Shown: positions 22,051 through 34,473, counted from the stretch's first letter. The stretch: 64,000 nt of DNA from Ephemerocybe angulata (GCA_013368325.1 JAACJK010000059.1:843878-907877), one strand, 5' to 3'. The notes: generated by a model not told the origin, from the sequence alone. Made by a program: numbers and translations.

Positions 22051-22634
22051 CAGTGGTGCCAGGGCGCCGTTACCATTATTAGCGACTGAAAGCCTGAAAG
22101 ATGGTCATGTTTACATAGGATATAAATGATAAAATTTGGGGCTCATTAGGGAGTGGCGATGAGTTCGGCCTTGAATATCTTTCTCGCTGCGTTTTCCCGT
22201 GGGCGGTGAAAAGGATAAGCGAAGTTCCAGTGACCGTCTCAGTCATCGCCAGACTGGCTTGGACTGGCCAAGCGTCGTGATCATAGAATTGTTGGGGCCG
22301 AGTCGGTCCGGTCGAACTCGCGCGTCTGTCACTGGCAAAGATTGGTTTTCCAAGTTCTTCAAGCGCCTGCTTTTACCTTCGTCAACCGTCGTGACAGACA
22401 CCTTGTGAGAACGCGTTTTTACTCTTGATTCTGGGACATTGTTAGACTGTTAAAGATTGGGTTGTTTACAGGGATTTGAAGCAGTGGATGATCGTCAGAA
22501 GATCACTGTTGGCATTGTCCGCCTTCCGCTTGCATAGTGTCCAATACCTCACCTTACTGAGACATCTAGCAGTTCAAGAACCTTTCGGAACCCCTCTCAA
22601 TCGCAAAAAATCTGGGTATCTTCACAGGCTTACC
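22051..22634. other. Intergenic, xylulokinase 3' flank and PUS1 promoter
   Basis: 584 bases between two genes in the same direction. Only short frames; no recognisable regulatory element beyond presumed terminator and promoter functions. Confidence 0.5.
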
Positions 22635-24928
22635 ATGTCTGAAGCAGCAAAACTCCCCAAGCGAACTTTTGTGGCCGTGGACCCAGACGCATCCGAAGCG
22701 ACGCCAGCTTCTGCTTTGAAAAAGCAGAAGTCCACCAACGCCGATTCCGTCGAGGGTGCTGCTGATAAAATGGAAGATGTCGACATAAAAGGGCACACCC
22801 GCGAGGAGGGTGCGCCGGCGCCAGACGTCGCCGAGGGCAGCGGCGGTAGCGCTGCTGGTGTCGACGAGGCGGCCAGTACGTCTGAGAAGAAGGCGAAGAA
22901 AGCGGAGTCGAGTCGACCACGTCGGAACAAGAAGAAGGACAGGGACGATGCTGCAGAGGGCAAGAACAAGAAGCGGGAGCCGCGGAATCGGAGGCGAGCT
23001 ACGAAAGAGGAGGAAGCTGCGGCCTTGGAGAGGAAGGCATTGGCGGAGGCACAGGGTATCAGTACTGTTCGCTATCCGAAGAGGCAGTCGGCTCTCCTCA
23101 TCGGGTTCTGTGGCTCTGGGTACAGCGGTATGCAGATGTGCGTAATTGCTACCCTCGGCATTCGGCTTGCTCAAGGATTTTTTGTTCGCGATGCCACCAC
23201 CCTCGCTGTCCACTAGTCAACCGGATGGTATCAAGACGATCGAGAACGTACTGTTTAAGGCACTGGTGAAGGCTGGAGCAGTTTCTCAAGATAATGCGGA
23301 CGATCCTGTCAAGGTAAGTCTGCCCGAACATCGCAATGAATTGAGTCCCTAATCCTTGTCCAGGTTAGCTTGGCGCGGGCTGCGCGAACTGATGCAGGCG
23401 TTCACGCTGCGGGCAACGTCGTCTCTCTGAAGATGATTGTTACTGTTCCCGGGGTGAAAGACCTCGTCGCTCATATCAACAGCGAACTTCCACCTGAGAT
23501 TCGTCTGTGGGGCTTCGTAAGTCTTCCGTCTCGGGCGCGACAATGATCTAGCTCATTGGCCATTCCTTCTATTCTCAAGGTTCGGGTCCAGAACTCATTC
23601 AATGCGAGGCTGTAGGCTCATCTATTTCCGCCTTTCCTTTACCGAATGTCTGAACTGAATTGGGCCTTTCAGTGTGTGCGACAGCCGAAAGTATACGTAT
23701 TACTTCCCAAGCTATCTGCTAATCCCACCAAAGCCCGATTCCAACTTGTGCAAAGTTCTCCACCGAGCACACTCAGGATCGGTAGAGACGCAATCGCCAT
23801 CTTCTTTACATCCATTCTGGCAAGACCCCTCGTCGTCGGATGCTACACCCGAGGAAGACATGGAAAGAAAAAGAAATTACAGGATTGGCCCTACCGAAAT
23901 GGAACATCTGCGAGAATTCGTGAAGCAATACGAAGGCAGTCACAACTTCCATAATTTCACGGTCGCCCGCGACTTTAACGATCGCAGTAATCAACGATTC
24001 ATGAAGGAGATTCGTGTACGTCGGCTGGCTTTGAATCTTGATCTTCACTGAACTAACGGGGAATCTAACGCCTAGGTAGAGGATCCTGTCGTACATGGAA
24101 ATACTGAATGGGTTGCAGTCATGTTCCACGGCCAAAGTTTCATGCTGCACCAGATTGTGAGCTACAATTCCCATCGCTTTCTTCCTATCTGATAACTCTC
24201 TTCGAACTTCCTTCACGCAGCGTAAAATGATGGCTGGTTTAGTCCTCTCTTGCCGAACTGGAACCTCCCCAAAGATCGTCAATGAGGTATTCGACTGTCG
24301 ATCTACTCACGTTCTGCGATTAACGCAATCTCCCCATTTCTAGCTGTACAAATCTAACACAGTCTTCATTCCCAAGATGCCCTCCCTCGGGCTTCTCCTC
24401 GAAGAGCCGCTATTCAATTCGTACAATGGCAGAGTGGCTGAGTCAAATACGAAGCTTCAATCCACCGACCCCGACTACCGTCCCGCCATCGACTTCGAAC
24501 TTCACCGGGAAAAGATCAATGCTTTCAAGGAAGAGTTCATCTACAAGAATATGCGTGGCATCGAGGACCGGAGTGGACTGTGAGTATAGTAACTTTTCAT
24601 TCCATGCGCGAGGCAATTTCGGATCTAAATTCTTAAATGTTACTCCCATTCAATTCGCAGGTTCGATGCGTGGGTCCGTTCGGTCGATTCGTATGCAGGC
24701 AAGGATCTCTTGTGGTTGAATCGGGAAGGCCAACTCCCCGCAGACTGTGTAATTCGCAAGGGAGAGCGCAGAACGCACCCCTTCAAGGAGAAGCGAGTAT
24801 TCGATACAACCTCGTTCCCATCCGAAGCTGCGTTTATTAAGAAGCAACTCATTGAAGAGATCGCTGCAGAAGAAGAGTCGGAGGAGGAGGTTTTCGACAA
24901 GAGGCAACTAGCTGAGACAGAGGGCTAA
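22635..24928 (+). CDS. PUS1: tRNA pseudouridine synthase 1 (TruA family)
   Basis: Isomerises uridine to pseudouridine in tRNAs, and in yeast also in U2 snRNA, in the nucleus. The first ~140 residues form a low-complexity, Lys/Arg/Glu-rich extension ([21 protein letters not shown]) likely to act as nuclear localisation signal and RNA-binding tail. The catalytic domain starts [16 protein letters not shown] and carries [14 protein letters not shown], whose aspartate is the invariant nucleophile of TruA-type enzymes. [33 protein letters not shown] and [12 protein letters not shown] complete the core. About seven short introns; exon ends near 23130, 23313, 23520 and 24015 restore the conserved frame. 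The C-terminus is acidic ([14 protein letters not shown]). It converges with RPB4 across 131 bases. Confidence 0.95.
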
Positions 24929-25059
24929 CGGGGAACGTGTGCATAAAGGATTCATAGGCATAACTCCTTCTATGATCCCAGTGCAGTATTTCGCATTGTC
25001 CTTTATAGATAAATTCGAACATGCGCTGAAACATCGCTCCCGGGCCCATAATGACTTGT

Positions 25060-25766
25060 TTATGTCTGGAACTTGCGCATAGTCTGAATTTCATCCAATA
25101 AGGCCTCCAGGCGGTCATCGTCAATCTTCACCAAACTATAGACAGGGAAAAGTTGTAAGGGTCTGACTAGCCATCGATGAATGAATAAGCAAACCTCGGG
25201 ATAATGCTCTTTGCTTCTTCAGCCGTTGCCGGGCAGAGGTTCGCGATCTGGGCAGTCTCGAACTGGGTAAGGGCGGGTTCTCTTCGAAGGGTCCTGGTTC
25301 CCGCGACAAGTCAGATAAGGTTCTCTAGGACAATCTCGACAGAAGCGCACTCTCGAACAGCACCAGCCGAGTCCGTCGTGTTGAATTTAGCGAACGTTTT
25401 CACGTATTCGAGCGTCTTGTTGTACACGCTGCACAAGACTCAATAAGTTCCAACCATTCAGTTAGAAAGAGGTTTGCTCACGCAGTGTCAGGTGAAGGCT
25501 TTTCTCTGTTCTCCAATAAGTATTTGACTTCGGAGATGAGCAAACAACCAGCATTGTTGAACTCTAGTTTGAATGCACCATGGTCAGTTCAATCTTGTCC
25601 CAGCCCTTTTGTTTTGACCTCCGAGCCAAGCACTTCTGCTTCGTTCCCTCTGAGGAAGCTAGGTGTGGTGCTATGCTCACAGACTCGCCAACGCACCTGG
25701 CCCGAGCTTCAACGCTGAAGCATCCTCATCTTCGGTGTTGGGACGGTGGCGGAGTCGAGTGGTCAT
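25060..25766 (-). CDS. RPB4: RNA polymerase II subunit RPB4
   Basis: Forms the Rpb4/Rpb7 stalk of RNA polymerase II, which acts in initiation, mRNA export and decay. Easy to miss because its five exons are small: 25766-25697, 25563-25482, 25428-25351, 25293-25195 and 25135-25060. Together they give 134 residues, close to the human POLR2D length (142). Start MTTRLRHRPNTEDEDASALK, then FNNAGCLLISEVKYLLENR, then VYNKTLEYVKTFAKFNTTDS, then FETAQIANLCPATAEEAKSI, and finally DRLEALLDEIQTMRKFQ, matching the HRDC-like C-terminal fold of the family (human ends in a similar DDIQTKRSFQ tail). All four introns are GT-AG and keep phase. The yeast-specific charged insert is absent, as in metazoa. Confidence 0.93.
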
Positions 25767-26043
25767 GAGCAAGGAGTGATGTTGCCCGATTTGGTGCCCG
25801 ACATGTCTATGTAAGCGGTTGATCGGCCTTGGGCTCGGGCATTGAACAACTTGTCCTCAACACCCACCACCACCACTTGGGTGCCTTCGCCTGATACCCT
25901 GATTCCCAGTACTACTTACAATCAAGCCACAAGTTCTTCCTACCAATACAAGTGAAAGGTGAGATCCGACAGAAACTAGCAACAACACACCCCGGCTCGA
26001 AATTTTGAACTTGAACCAGAGGTAGACGACATGAACGCAGACT

Positions 26044-27356
26044 CTACAGGACCTTGTGTGGTCTAAAGACTACATCCTCGTATAAGGCAGAGGAAATGGG
26101 CTTGGGGTCTACCATGTACCGCGCCTTGATGTCGCATAGCTCTCGAAAGATCCTTTCGGCATCGAAAGGGAAGCGGCTCGATTTAACGCATCTCAAGCCT
26201 GGAATTCGATCAGGGTTGCAGTCGTAGACATAAGCATAGGAAGCTTTAACCCGCGCTATCAAGTCTTTGGGCAGACGTAGGCGAGTGGGGTCTGGCCCTT
26301 CTGCAAACCAACGAGATACCTCCCGGAGGACATCTTGTCTCTCTTCCATTGGACGGCTGGTAACCAGCTGTCGCTCCCCTTCCCTCCTTTGGCTGAGGTC
26401 TTTGTAGAATGCAACTTAGAGAAAGTACTGGGGTGTTTTTTGGATCCACCCGAGCTCGATGTCCGTAGTAGGCTTCCTCTGATCAACGCGAGGTCAGCTC
26501 CGTAGAACCCATTTGTCGCGGAATCCGGGTTAACCATCTCTTTGTAGGGCGCAGAAACGGCCTCGTCCTCTATGTCGAACCCAAAAATAAACCTAGCCCT
26601 GACTTTTTGGGTCCATAATAAGTGCTGTTCCTTAGACACGTCGTAGGTATCATCTACGATAAATTTGGGCAGACCTTCGCCTCGTTTGGGATGGGTCATG
26701 TCCGTGTCATCGACCTTGTCGTTTGCGCTTTTTTGTTTCCAATCCTTCCATGCGGGTGCACCCCTTCAGCAAGGCAGAATCTGAACTGCATACTTACCGT
26801 TGAGAAGACTTCCGGAAGAAATGATAGGCCACCCTTTCAGCACCATGCTACCTGGATGCACTCAAGAGACGGCAGTGTCTAACAACCCGCGTTTCTTTCA
26901 GGGTTTCATGCATCCTAGACGTTGCATTGGGGCTTTCCCAGTCCATGCACGGGCCAAGGTACCTTTTCAAAGTAGACACCAAAAGGGCCACAAATACATC
27001 GTGGGGTACACCATTTTCGGCGAGGTTGATTGCGACTTCTATCGAAAGCCGGCAGGATGTCCTTAGTTCGGGGAAATGTAAGACATCAAGTGCACTATGT
27101 GCGTGGTCCATGTCAAGGTAGATCCTGTACTTGATATTCCTGCTACCGTAAGGTAGTGGGTCTTAGGGCGTCCTAGTCCAGATTTTGGCGTGCATTTGGG
27201 ATTTAGATAGTCGGAGTTTGAGAATTTAAACTCCGATAAGCGCCTCCTTGAGTCAAGCTTGAGTCTGCTTGTCGTAGCTTCTTCATAGCAACTACATCGC
27301 TTTCGGACAGTATTTGAGGGGTTCCATGGCTTCAACGGCAGAACCACAGAAAGCAT
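26044..27356 (-). pseudogene. Relic of a cellular RNA-dependent RNA polymerase (RNA-silencing type), catalytic part missing
   Basis: Minus-strand frames carry stretches typical of fungal QDE-1-like RdRPs. Reading 5' to 3' on the minus strand: LDVLHFPELRTSCRLSIEVA and NLAENGVPHDVFVALL (about 27080-26960), then LPKFIVDDTYDV (about 26670-26630), then the C-terminal block RVKASYAYVYDCNPD, SSRFPFDAERIFRELCDIKA (about 26250-26110). In intact enzymes the GGDxDGD catalytic motif and several hundred residues lie between the VPHDVF and KFIVD blocks; here only some 250 bases separate them and no DxDGD can be found in any frame. The remaining pieces lie in different frames with stops between them. I call it a decayed host gene, not a virus. 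It lies between RPB4 and the kinase-like gene. Confidence 0.72.
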
Positions 27357-27474
27357 ATGTTTTGGGCGCTATACGTCAATCAATGACATAGTTTATGGGG
27401 ATATATTCCTGATCCAGCATCCCTAGCTCCACAGCCTTCCTGCCTCTTCCCACCCACCACGATCTCAACCTACT

Positions 27475-30284
27475 ATGCCACTCAGAAGCAACGCACCGCG
27501 CGATGGCGAAGACAAGGCATTGCCTTTCGCTTTGTACGCCCTTGCTCAATATGAAGAAGCATGCAGATTGATAGTCCTGCTCCACGTGGCTACGCACGAA
27601 GGATGTGGCCCCTCATCGTCGAATACTACTAGCAAGTTAACAAGGTCGATTCTCCATCGTAAAACAATTCATGTCACGACCCAAATCAGTGCCGGAGCAG
27701 TCGACCTTGGCGATGTTGCGAAGTTGTTCAAACGCGTTATTGGTAAGGAAAGACTGGTAACCGCGGATCTCAAGAGTCTCGTCGAAAATAAAAAGATTCA
27801 AAACGAAGTCGACAAGTACAGAAAGAATGCTGCCGATGGTACGCTTCGTCCTCTGTTATGCTCAATTGACACCTAATTCGTTGAACCCCGAATCCATAAT
27901 TAGTTTTGAGAGCCAGGAACTTGGCCGTCTCCCGCGGGCAGACCGTACGCTCTACCAACTACGAACCCCCGCCTGCCGGCGTTTTCCCCGAGGGCTGGAT
28001 GCGTTTTTCGCCCATTGGTGTGTGATTCTTTCGGATTGAGCTTGACGCTTACGGTACTGACTTTTCCTCTCAGATAAGAGCATCCTCGAAAAGTGCATGG
28101 ATGACATCTTTAAGCTGGCTGAAATCCTCCTTTGCGCCGTGAGGTCTCTCTTCGGCACTACCAAAGAATCTCACCACTGGACCCTACATGGAATTAGCCG
28201 GACCAGGAAAGGAGATATGGCTTACAGAGCTAAAGGCGACATGACTTCCGGTTCTACCGTCGCTCTGGAGATCAAGAGATGGGGCTCCGACTCCCTCACC
28301 AAGTTGGTTAATTCAACATACCAAGACTCCCGTATCTCTAGATGGCCCTCGCATATGGCAGCTATGACGCGGATGCCTACGGCGGGGGGGGTGCGTGACG
28401 GGATCATCAATGTGATAAAGAAGGTGTGTCAGTTTTACTCTTACTGGCTCGCTCGTGATACCATCCCCGTTATGTAGGCTACCGGGAGGAAGGCGGTGAA
28501 CAGAGAGCGGGTGGCTACTATGGGTATTACTCATATCTTGCACCAGGTTAGTCTCTGGTCCTTCTTTTATGCGTGGAAAGTACCACTAACATAGACCAGA
28601 TCATGACCTATTGCGTGGAACAGAGTGCAGGCGGCTTCGTTTCTCTCACAGACTTTATGAATGGCTGGGTAGAGTTGGAGCAGGATAAAACCAGTACCGG
28701 AACAGAACTCAAGTTCAACTTGAGGTTCTGGTCCTTCGCCAGGCACTCCGATTCACTCGCTTTTATCGATGAAGAGGAGGAGGATGGTGGAGATGAGCAC
28801 AAGACAGAGAGGCCGACGGATAGGTGGAACAACGGAAGAAGAGGTAGCGAGGAAGAGGTGAAGGGTATCCTCAGACCTAAGTTCGTGCCAGGTGATCTCC
28901 ATCCTCAATATCCTCCGGCAGCGGATCTGCTTGCATACAACGAGTACGACCATGAACAACTCGTCGACATGCTCTCTGAGGCAAGCTATCGCGGATGGAA
29001 ACCGATTTACGACTATGTTTCGATTGGATCGCAGCTTGGGTTCCAAGCCTTTAAATTTCTGGATAAACACGCATTGGGAGCCCCTTCGGTGTTAGACAGG
29101 GATGATATCAACCGGCGAACGAATTTGGACTCGCACTATTGTCGCACAACACCAGGTGCGGGCCCGATCATCTTCAATAACACGTTCTGGATACCGCACG
29201 AGTTCACACGGCTTTCTAGCGTCTTCGACAAGATAGCAAGCTACACATTCCCTTTCTTGTTCACACTTTTCATGCCAGATTTCATTGTCTCGGGGGAAGA
29301 AGAAGACGTCACCCTCGCCGTCAACCGCACTTCGTAAGTTTGGTGACTTTGCTCAAGGTCACCGGAAAAACCTGCTAATATGAAGCGATCTCTTTACAAA
29401 CAGCCCCCGAGGACCATTGTTCTATGCGCCAGTCACGACAACCGTCCCTACCCGCCAAGGGTTTATCTTGTTTGCTCTGTACAGCACCATCGTCATCAAG
29501 GTCTTTTATTATGAAGAACACTACGAAAAAGAATTACAAGTCTACAATGACATGAAAGGTTGCCCTGGAATCCTCCCTTTACTCGCGACAGGAGTAGCTC
29601 CGAGCGGGAACCGATTCATTGTTTTACCATACGTCGGGGAATCCATGGCAGAAATCTCCGACGCCGACGCGTAAGTAACTGAATTTCCATCACCAGGCTT
29701 CCCTATCTGACCGTTCCTCGATACACACATCTGGCGCCGCTCTATTCTGCCTCTCGCAAAACGTTTTGTCAAATATCTCTATTTCGCTGGCCCTATCTCG
29801 ACGATGCCAAAAGGCAAACTTTTGCGGAGACCATTCACTGAAGCAAAATGTTACCTTTTGCATAGCAGCTGGGGGCGACGGTGTGGGCGTGGCATTGTCG
29901 CAGGATGGGCCATCTGAAGGGGTGGCTAAATGACGTCCTTTGCCGGGGTATACATCACAGGAGGAGGTTTACTATTACCATTGTCGAGATAGGATAGGGA
30001 AAATGATAACAATTGCTATCATATTTTCTCATATTTTGCGGGAGGCAGAATAGAGCGGTGCCAGATGTGACAGTCATTACATCTATGAAAACGCTCTCAA
30101 ATATATGCATGCCAAACAGTATCACCACCATGACATTCACGCAGAGAACGTTCTACTCGATTCGTACGGACGCCTTTATTTGATTGATTTCAGCGACGTG
30201 GAACGGCCTTGCACCGACCAGGGTTACGGATGTTTTGACCGGGAGTGGATGTTGACGCACGGTATTCAGGAGGCTGTTCTCTGA
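27475..30284 (+). CDS. Fungal protein-kinase-like protein (divergent, FunK1/RIO-like catalytic core)
   Basis: A multi-exon gene whose C-terminal third carries kinase hallmarks: VIKVFYYEEHYEKELQVY (ATP-lysine region, about 29490-29540), FIVLPYVGESMAEI (hinge), YHHHDIHAENVLL (catalytic loop HxDxxxxN, about 30118-30155) and LYLIDFSDVERP (DFS in place of DFG). The N-terminal two thirds (start MPLRSNAPRDGEDKALPFAL) resemble no domain I know, but include TVALEIKRWGSDSLTKLV and MAAMTRMPTAGGVRDGI, a pattern seen in expanded agaricomycete kinase-like families. An acidic, Asp/Glu-rich insert lies near 28770-28860. The 29671-30073 intron is about 400 nt because an inverted-repeat element sits in it. The end is uncertain: the frame stops at 30284, but a further splice could lead to a final exon ending at 30568 (SFNDEETDL). 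With DFS, activity is plausible but unproven. Confidence 0.7.
29726..30069. mobile_element. 344-bp MITE-like inverted-repeat element within a kinase-gene intron
   Basis: Terminal inverted repeats of 36 bp, 29726-29761 and 30034-30069, match at 34 of 36 positions and begin CACATCTGG. A second inner pair, 29792-29806 and 29979-29993, matches at 14 of 15. ACA flanks both ends (29723-29725 and 30070-30072), consistent with a 3-bp target-site duplication. No open frame of note lies inside, so it is non-autonomous. Removing the element and one ACA leaves a normal 56-nt intron ending in ACAG. Three-base duplications fit CACTA- or Harbinger-type transposons; the superfamily is a guess. Confidence 0.85.
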
Positions 30285-30568
30285 CGGCGCTGCGTTGTAC
30301 TCTCAATTCTCTCCTCCCCTATTTGTTCCTCGTGTTATCATCGCTAATGGCTGTCTGTTCCATGTATATTTCCTTACGTACCTACTCTGCTCTGACTTTG
30401 TACCTTCTATATTCCAAATTGGCCTTTTGCTTTTCAAGATCTGCTTTTGGACGTAGGATGGAGGAGCGTTACCAGGAAAACGCACCTAAGAGCGAGATAC
30501 AAGTGGCCAAGGCCAAGGCATTCAAATTGCATTCCGGGTCCTTCAACGACGAAGAGACGGATTTGTAG

Positions 30569-31176
30569 GTTTAGTAGCAGGTGGTGCCGCTAGTTGGCCT
30601 TACAACTGTTATTGCGTTGAGATGGTGTCGGGTTCAGAAACTGACAAGAAGAAGTAAAGTTGCATTTCTTTGTATTTAGACGCCCGTAGGCGCCCGTCCA
30701 GATACAAGCACACACAGTCTTGGTGGTCTTAAGTCAGCTGCAGGGACCTCCTCACGCCACTTCCTCGGAAATTTGGACTATAAAAGTTGTCGATAGGTCA
30801 TACCCCGGAGTCAACATCTTGCAACTGCTTAACGCTCAGCCTCCGTTACGGCCGGCATGCTCTCCGCAATATCTATGTAGGTAGAACGCACGTAGTGCTT
30901 ATAGGTCACGCACCAAGTAGTTTGATCTGGAAACTCAAGAGGTTGGTGGAAAGTAAAACCTATACGTATACGACAACAACGCTATCAACGAGCAACATTA
31001 CAACAGAGCGCAGACAGTAGCAAGCGGACAAGGAAGACAGTTATGGAAAAAAGATATACACTCTATAAGTGTGCGACACTACTAACAGGGCCCCTTTTCA
31101 AGAGAAATGGGTTTTCAAGCGTCCGTCCGCACGGATGAAGATAGCCGATTGACCGCGGAGTTTGGTAAAGGCTCCT
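30569..31176. other. Intergenic between the kinase-like gene (+) and the R3H-SUZ gene (-)
   Basis: About 600 bases of convergent 3' flank. A plus-strand TATAAAA lies at 30779-30785 with no credible coding frame downstream; it could mark a short non-coding transcript or be chance. Confidence 0.45.
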
Positions 31177-34074
31177 TCAAGCCAACCCATGGCCAGCTGC
31201 CGAAGGATGTCCGCTTGGCTGCTGCCCCGAAGGCGGGATAGCCATCATAGAGTTGGTGGACGCGAGTTCCACAGCAGCTATCTTCTCCTCAATTGAGATC
31301 GACTGGATTTGATTTACCAACTGCTCAGTCAAAGTGTTGTTGTTACCCAAAGGCGCTCCTCCACTCGCCTCATCAGCGGCAGAGGCAGGCCAGCGTCTGG
31401 GGTTAGACCCTTCGCCGCCCTACACAATATAAGGTCAACAAACAATAATGAAGGAAAGGTAGGGTAGATATACCTTGGGCGATGTCCTCTCGGACCCACG
31501 TTCTCCGTCATCAGAACGTGCTCCACCAGGAGGTGATAAAATGGATCGATTAGCCGCATTTCCCCAAGCTCCGTTGGGAATCGTTGGCCTCTTCTCCTGT
31601 GAGGCAGCCTGTGGGGTTAGGGGAGGAAAATCGTTCGGCTGCAGTGACAACGGTGGCGTCTTCCGGCTTAGAGAGTGGGTGCTGCCATTAGCACTCCGCG
31701 AGGGTGATATAGGCAGACTCGGGTGCCGCGATGGTGATTCTCGGCTGGCGAGGGTTGGCTGCGCCTTGAGTCCGACAGCCCAGTCGGGGCGAGGGGGTAA
31801 AGGGTGTTGAGAAGACGCTGTAGATGTGTATGTCCGACGGGACGACGACGACGTCGTTGAAGATGACTGTACGGAAGCCAAAAAGTGATAAATAAGATAT
31901 TTCTATTGAACAACAGAGGTATCAAAGCCTTTCCATACTTACAGCGATTGAAGAGACATCATCATTGTTCGAGGAAGCCCGGCTGTAACTTGAGCTGGCG
32001 CTGTTATTCGATTGTCGGCGAGAAGTCGTCAGTCGCGGTCCGACAGCGTCCCCACCCATAGAGCCAGGAGAAGGATTGTAACCTGACCCGATGCCTGGAC
32101 CGTAGCTCCATGCACCACGCCCCGCCACAGGTGCATTGCGTTTATTACCATTGCCTGGTAATCCTGGGTTGTTGCGCTGGTTTCGAGCGGGTTGCTGATG
32201 CGAGACAGCACCATTCCCAAGACCACCTCGGCCGCTGTGAGAAAACGGTGCCTGGTAGGAGTGGGGAGGTGCGCTAGAGGTCCCGTTACCGGACTGGCCA
32301 GGTGGCAATGTCCTCGAATGGTCATACATAGGGTTTTGCATGCCCGAGGGAGGCGGAGGTGGGGCCATCGCCTGTCCTTGAGGTGTCTGTTGAAGCGGGT
32401 AATAGGCGGACTGGGGGTATGTATATGCAGGCTGTTGCACGTATCCATACGGCTGGGCCTGCACAGGAGTTGGCGACATACCATGGCCGGAAGGAGGAAG
32501 AGGGTGATGAGGTGAAGTCGGCAATGAGTGGGGGGCGGAGGTTGGGTGAGCAGGCGCCCACATGTAAGGTGCTGCATAGGCCATCGCATGCTGAGGGTAC
32601 TGCTCAATGCCACGGGACTGGGAGGAATCTGGGTTATTGTGATGAGGATCAGGTGGTGGCGGCTGATACGGGTACGGTGCATAGTATGGGTATTGAGGAA
32701 TGTAGACTCCACCAGCAGGCTGAGGGGGAGGTGCGAAGGGGTGGTAATACTGCGTCCCATACGGTGATTGCGATGGATTTGGGTTCGCAGTGCTTGGAGG
32801 CTGACTGGGATCGTAGAGTTGTCCTTGAGGAGCGGGTTCGTACAGGGAGGCATAAGTGAACGAGGGTGAGGACGCCCTGGAGTTGCGCGAGCTGTTGTTG
32901 GATCCATAAGAGGCACCACCCGATCGAGCCGAACGACTAGACGATGAGGCGGACGCATTTCCCCGCCGATTATCTTTACGCTCCCTTGGGGCGGGACCAG
33001 AAGGTGCTGACCACTCGCTCTCTGTAGTCGGTGACGAAATCGACCCATCGACGTCTCCAGCGCTGCTTGCATCCCCGTTGGCGCTCGTCGAGGCAGAGGC
33101 CGAGTTCAAGCTCAAAGAAGAGGAGCTCGCGCTCATCTGGCTCTCTTTCGTCTTCTCCTTTTCTTCAAAGTCCATGAATATACGATTTCGTGCCTCTTGG
33201 TATGCTGCCTCCCTCTCTGCAATCGACATGTGCTTTTTGCTTCCACCCGTTGCGTTGCTTCGACCTCCTAGGCTGCCCGCTTCTGAGGGCTCTACATCAG
33301 ATAGATCCGCATCCTCTCCCGCCACAGACCCTGCTTGGGACCGTGGTTTCGTCCGACGGTCAGAGGCCGATCGACGCATGATTTTGAATGTCGGTTGGGA
33401 CGAAGATTCCGGTGGCACGAGCTCGCAAATGCGCACATCAGGACTGACAGGAAGAATGCATAAGATGGAGAACGATATTGACATAGGAAGGGAATCTCAC
33501 ATGCGACTCTCGGCGGTGGGCAACACGAAGATGCCTTTATTGACTGAGTCGGTCTCAGGGGAGAGCTTGTAGTATGCGGAGCATCGATGCACGAGCAACC
33601 GTTGATAGGACGTCGTGGGGTTCAAGTCGACGCGTTGCCTGCAAAAATAAGCCATTAGAAAACCCAGGCCCAAACCTCGCACTACCTCCTCTCGATGGCA
33701 GCGAGGGCGATGGATACTCACCTGCGCTCCTTTATCATACTCTCCATCTGCTCTCCAAGCTTCAGCACGTAGATCCTATCCTTGCTCTTGAGGGCCTCGA
33801 TAATGATTTGCTTGTCCTCCTCTGCAGGCGAGGCCGATGTGGTCGGGTTTCGAGAGCTCGAGTTGCTGTCGGGCGACGTTCCTGCTATAGTACCCTGCTC
33901 GTCCACTGCGGCATCTCCGCTGGCACTGTTGGGAGGGGGCGGAGTCTGTGGGTTGGATCCGATGACTGAGGACACATCCGACGCTGAGGCAGGCAGGGAC
34001 GGTGCTGGGGAGTGAGAGGTGCTTGTGGTCGCGCTGGCCGGAGCAGAGTTCGACGAGGGCAGCAAGGGGTCCAT
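31177..34074 (-). CDS. R3H and SUZ domain RNA-binding protein
   Basis: Predicted single-stranded nucleic-acid-binding protein. Exon 1 (start MDPLLPSSNSAPASATTSTS at 34074; the open frame extends to 34104 without ATG) ends DRIYVLKLGEQMESMIKER. Exon 2 supplies the R3H core VDLNPTTSYQRLLVHRCSA with the R-x3-H signature. Exon 3 begins PDVRICELVPPESSSQPTFK and includes the SUZ motif IMRRSASDRR...AYQEARNRIFMDFE (about residues 175-250), then a long Pro/Gln/Tyr/Gly-rich, prion-like region with QPPPPDPHHNNPDSSQSRG. Two further exons end with LTEQLVNQIQSISIEEKIAA and GHGLA, stop at 31177-31179. This R3H-SUZ layout matches yeast Rbs1 and animal R3HDM/Encore proteins, which act in mRNA control and RNP granules. 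The function here is inferred from architecture. Confidence 0.87.
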
Positions 34075-34473
34075 GTCGCCGGCGCTGGGGAGCTTTGAGG
34101 GCAAGACTTGCGAAGGAATGTGGGGCTTTGCGAGGATTACTGGGCGGACTGATCAAGGGCGAGATGTTGGGAGATGTAACGAAGGAAGTCAAGTCAGGCA
34201 AAGCTGTGAAATGGGGCGCTTGGGCCAAACTTGTGGCGATACGCACCGAAAGACATGGATATGTTTTCTCTCGGAGACAAAATGTGAGTACTCTAAGGAA
34301 TTCTGAGGGGCAGGTTGGGACGAGACATGAGGTTTGAGCCAGCGTCAGGAGCAAAAACTAATCCCAATCATGGATGCCCAAGCGTGGGTATTTCAATCTG
34401 CCTCCGGCTTCACTTCATTCCCCGTTTTCCCTTTCCTCTATCAATGGTATATTATTGCTAACTACAATACATA
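34075..34473. other. Intergenic, promoter side of the R3H-SUZ gene
   Basis: About 400 bases upstream of the R3H-SUZ start and downstream of the transporter stop (both minus strand). Plus-strand frames here are shadows; nothing else is evident. Confidence 0.5.

Noticed and set aside
22566..23213. 215-codon minus-strand frame over the PUS1 N-terminus
   Set aside because: Antisense shadow of the low-complexity PUS1 extension; no supporting motif.
30245..30568. Separate 107-codon gene after the kinase-like gene
   Set aside because: Its first half is hydrophobic intron-like sequence; the last 36 codons may instead be the final exon of the kinase-like gene.
32029..33072. 347-codon minus-strand frame overlapping the R3H-SUZ gene
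   Set aside because: Shadow of the Pro/Gln-rich exon in another frame; rich in Arg/His/Thr as expected for a shadow.
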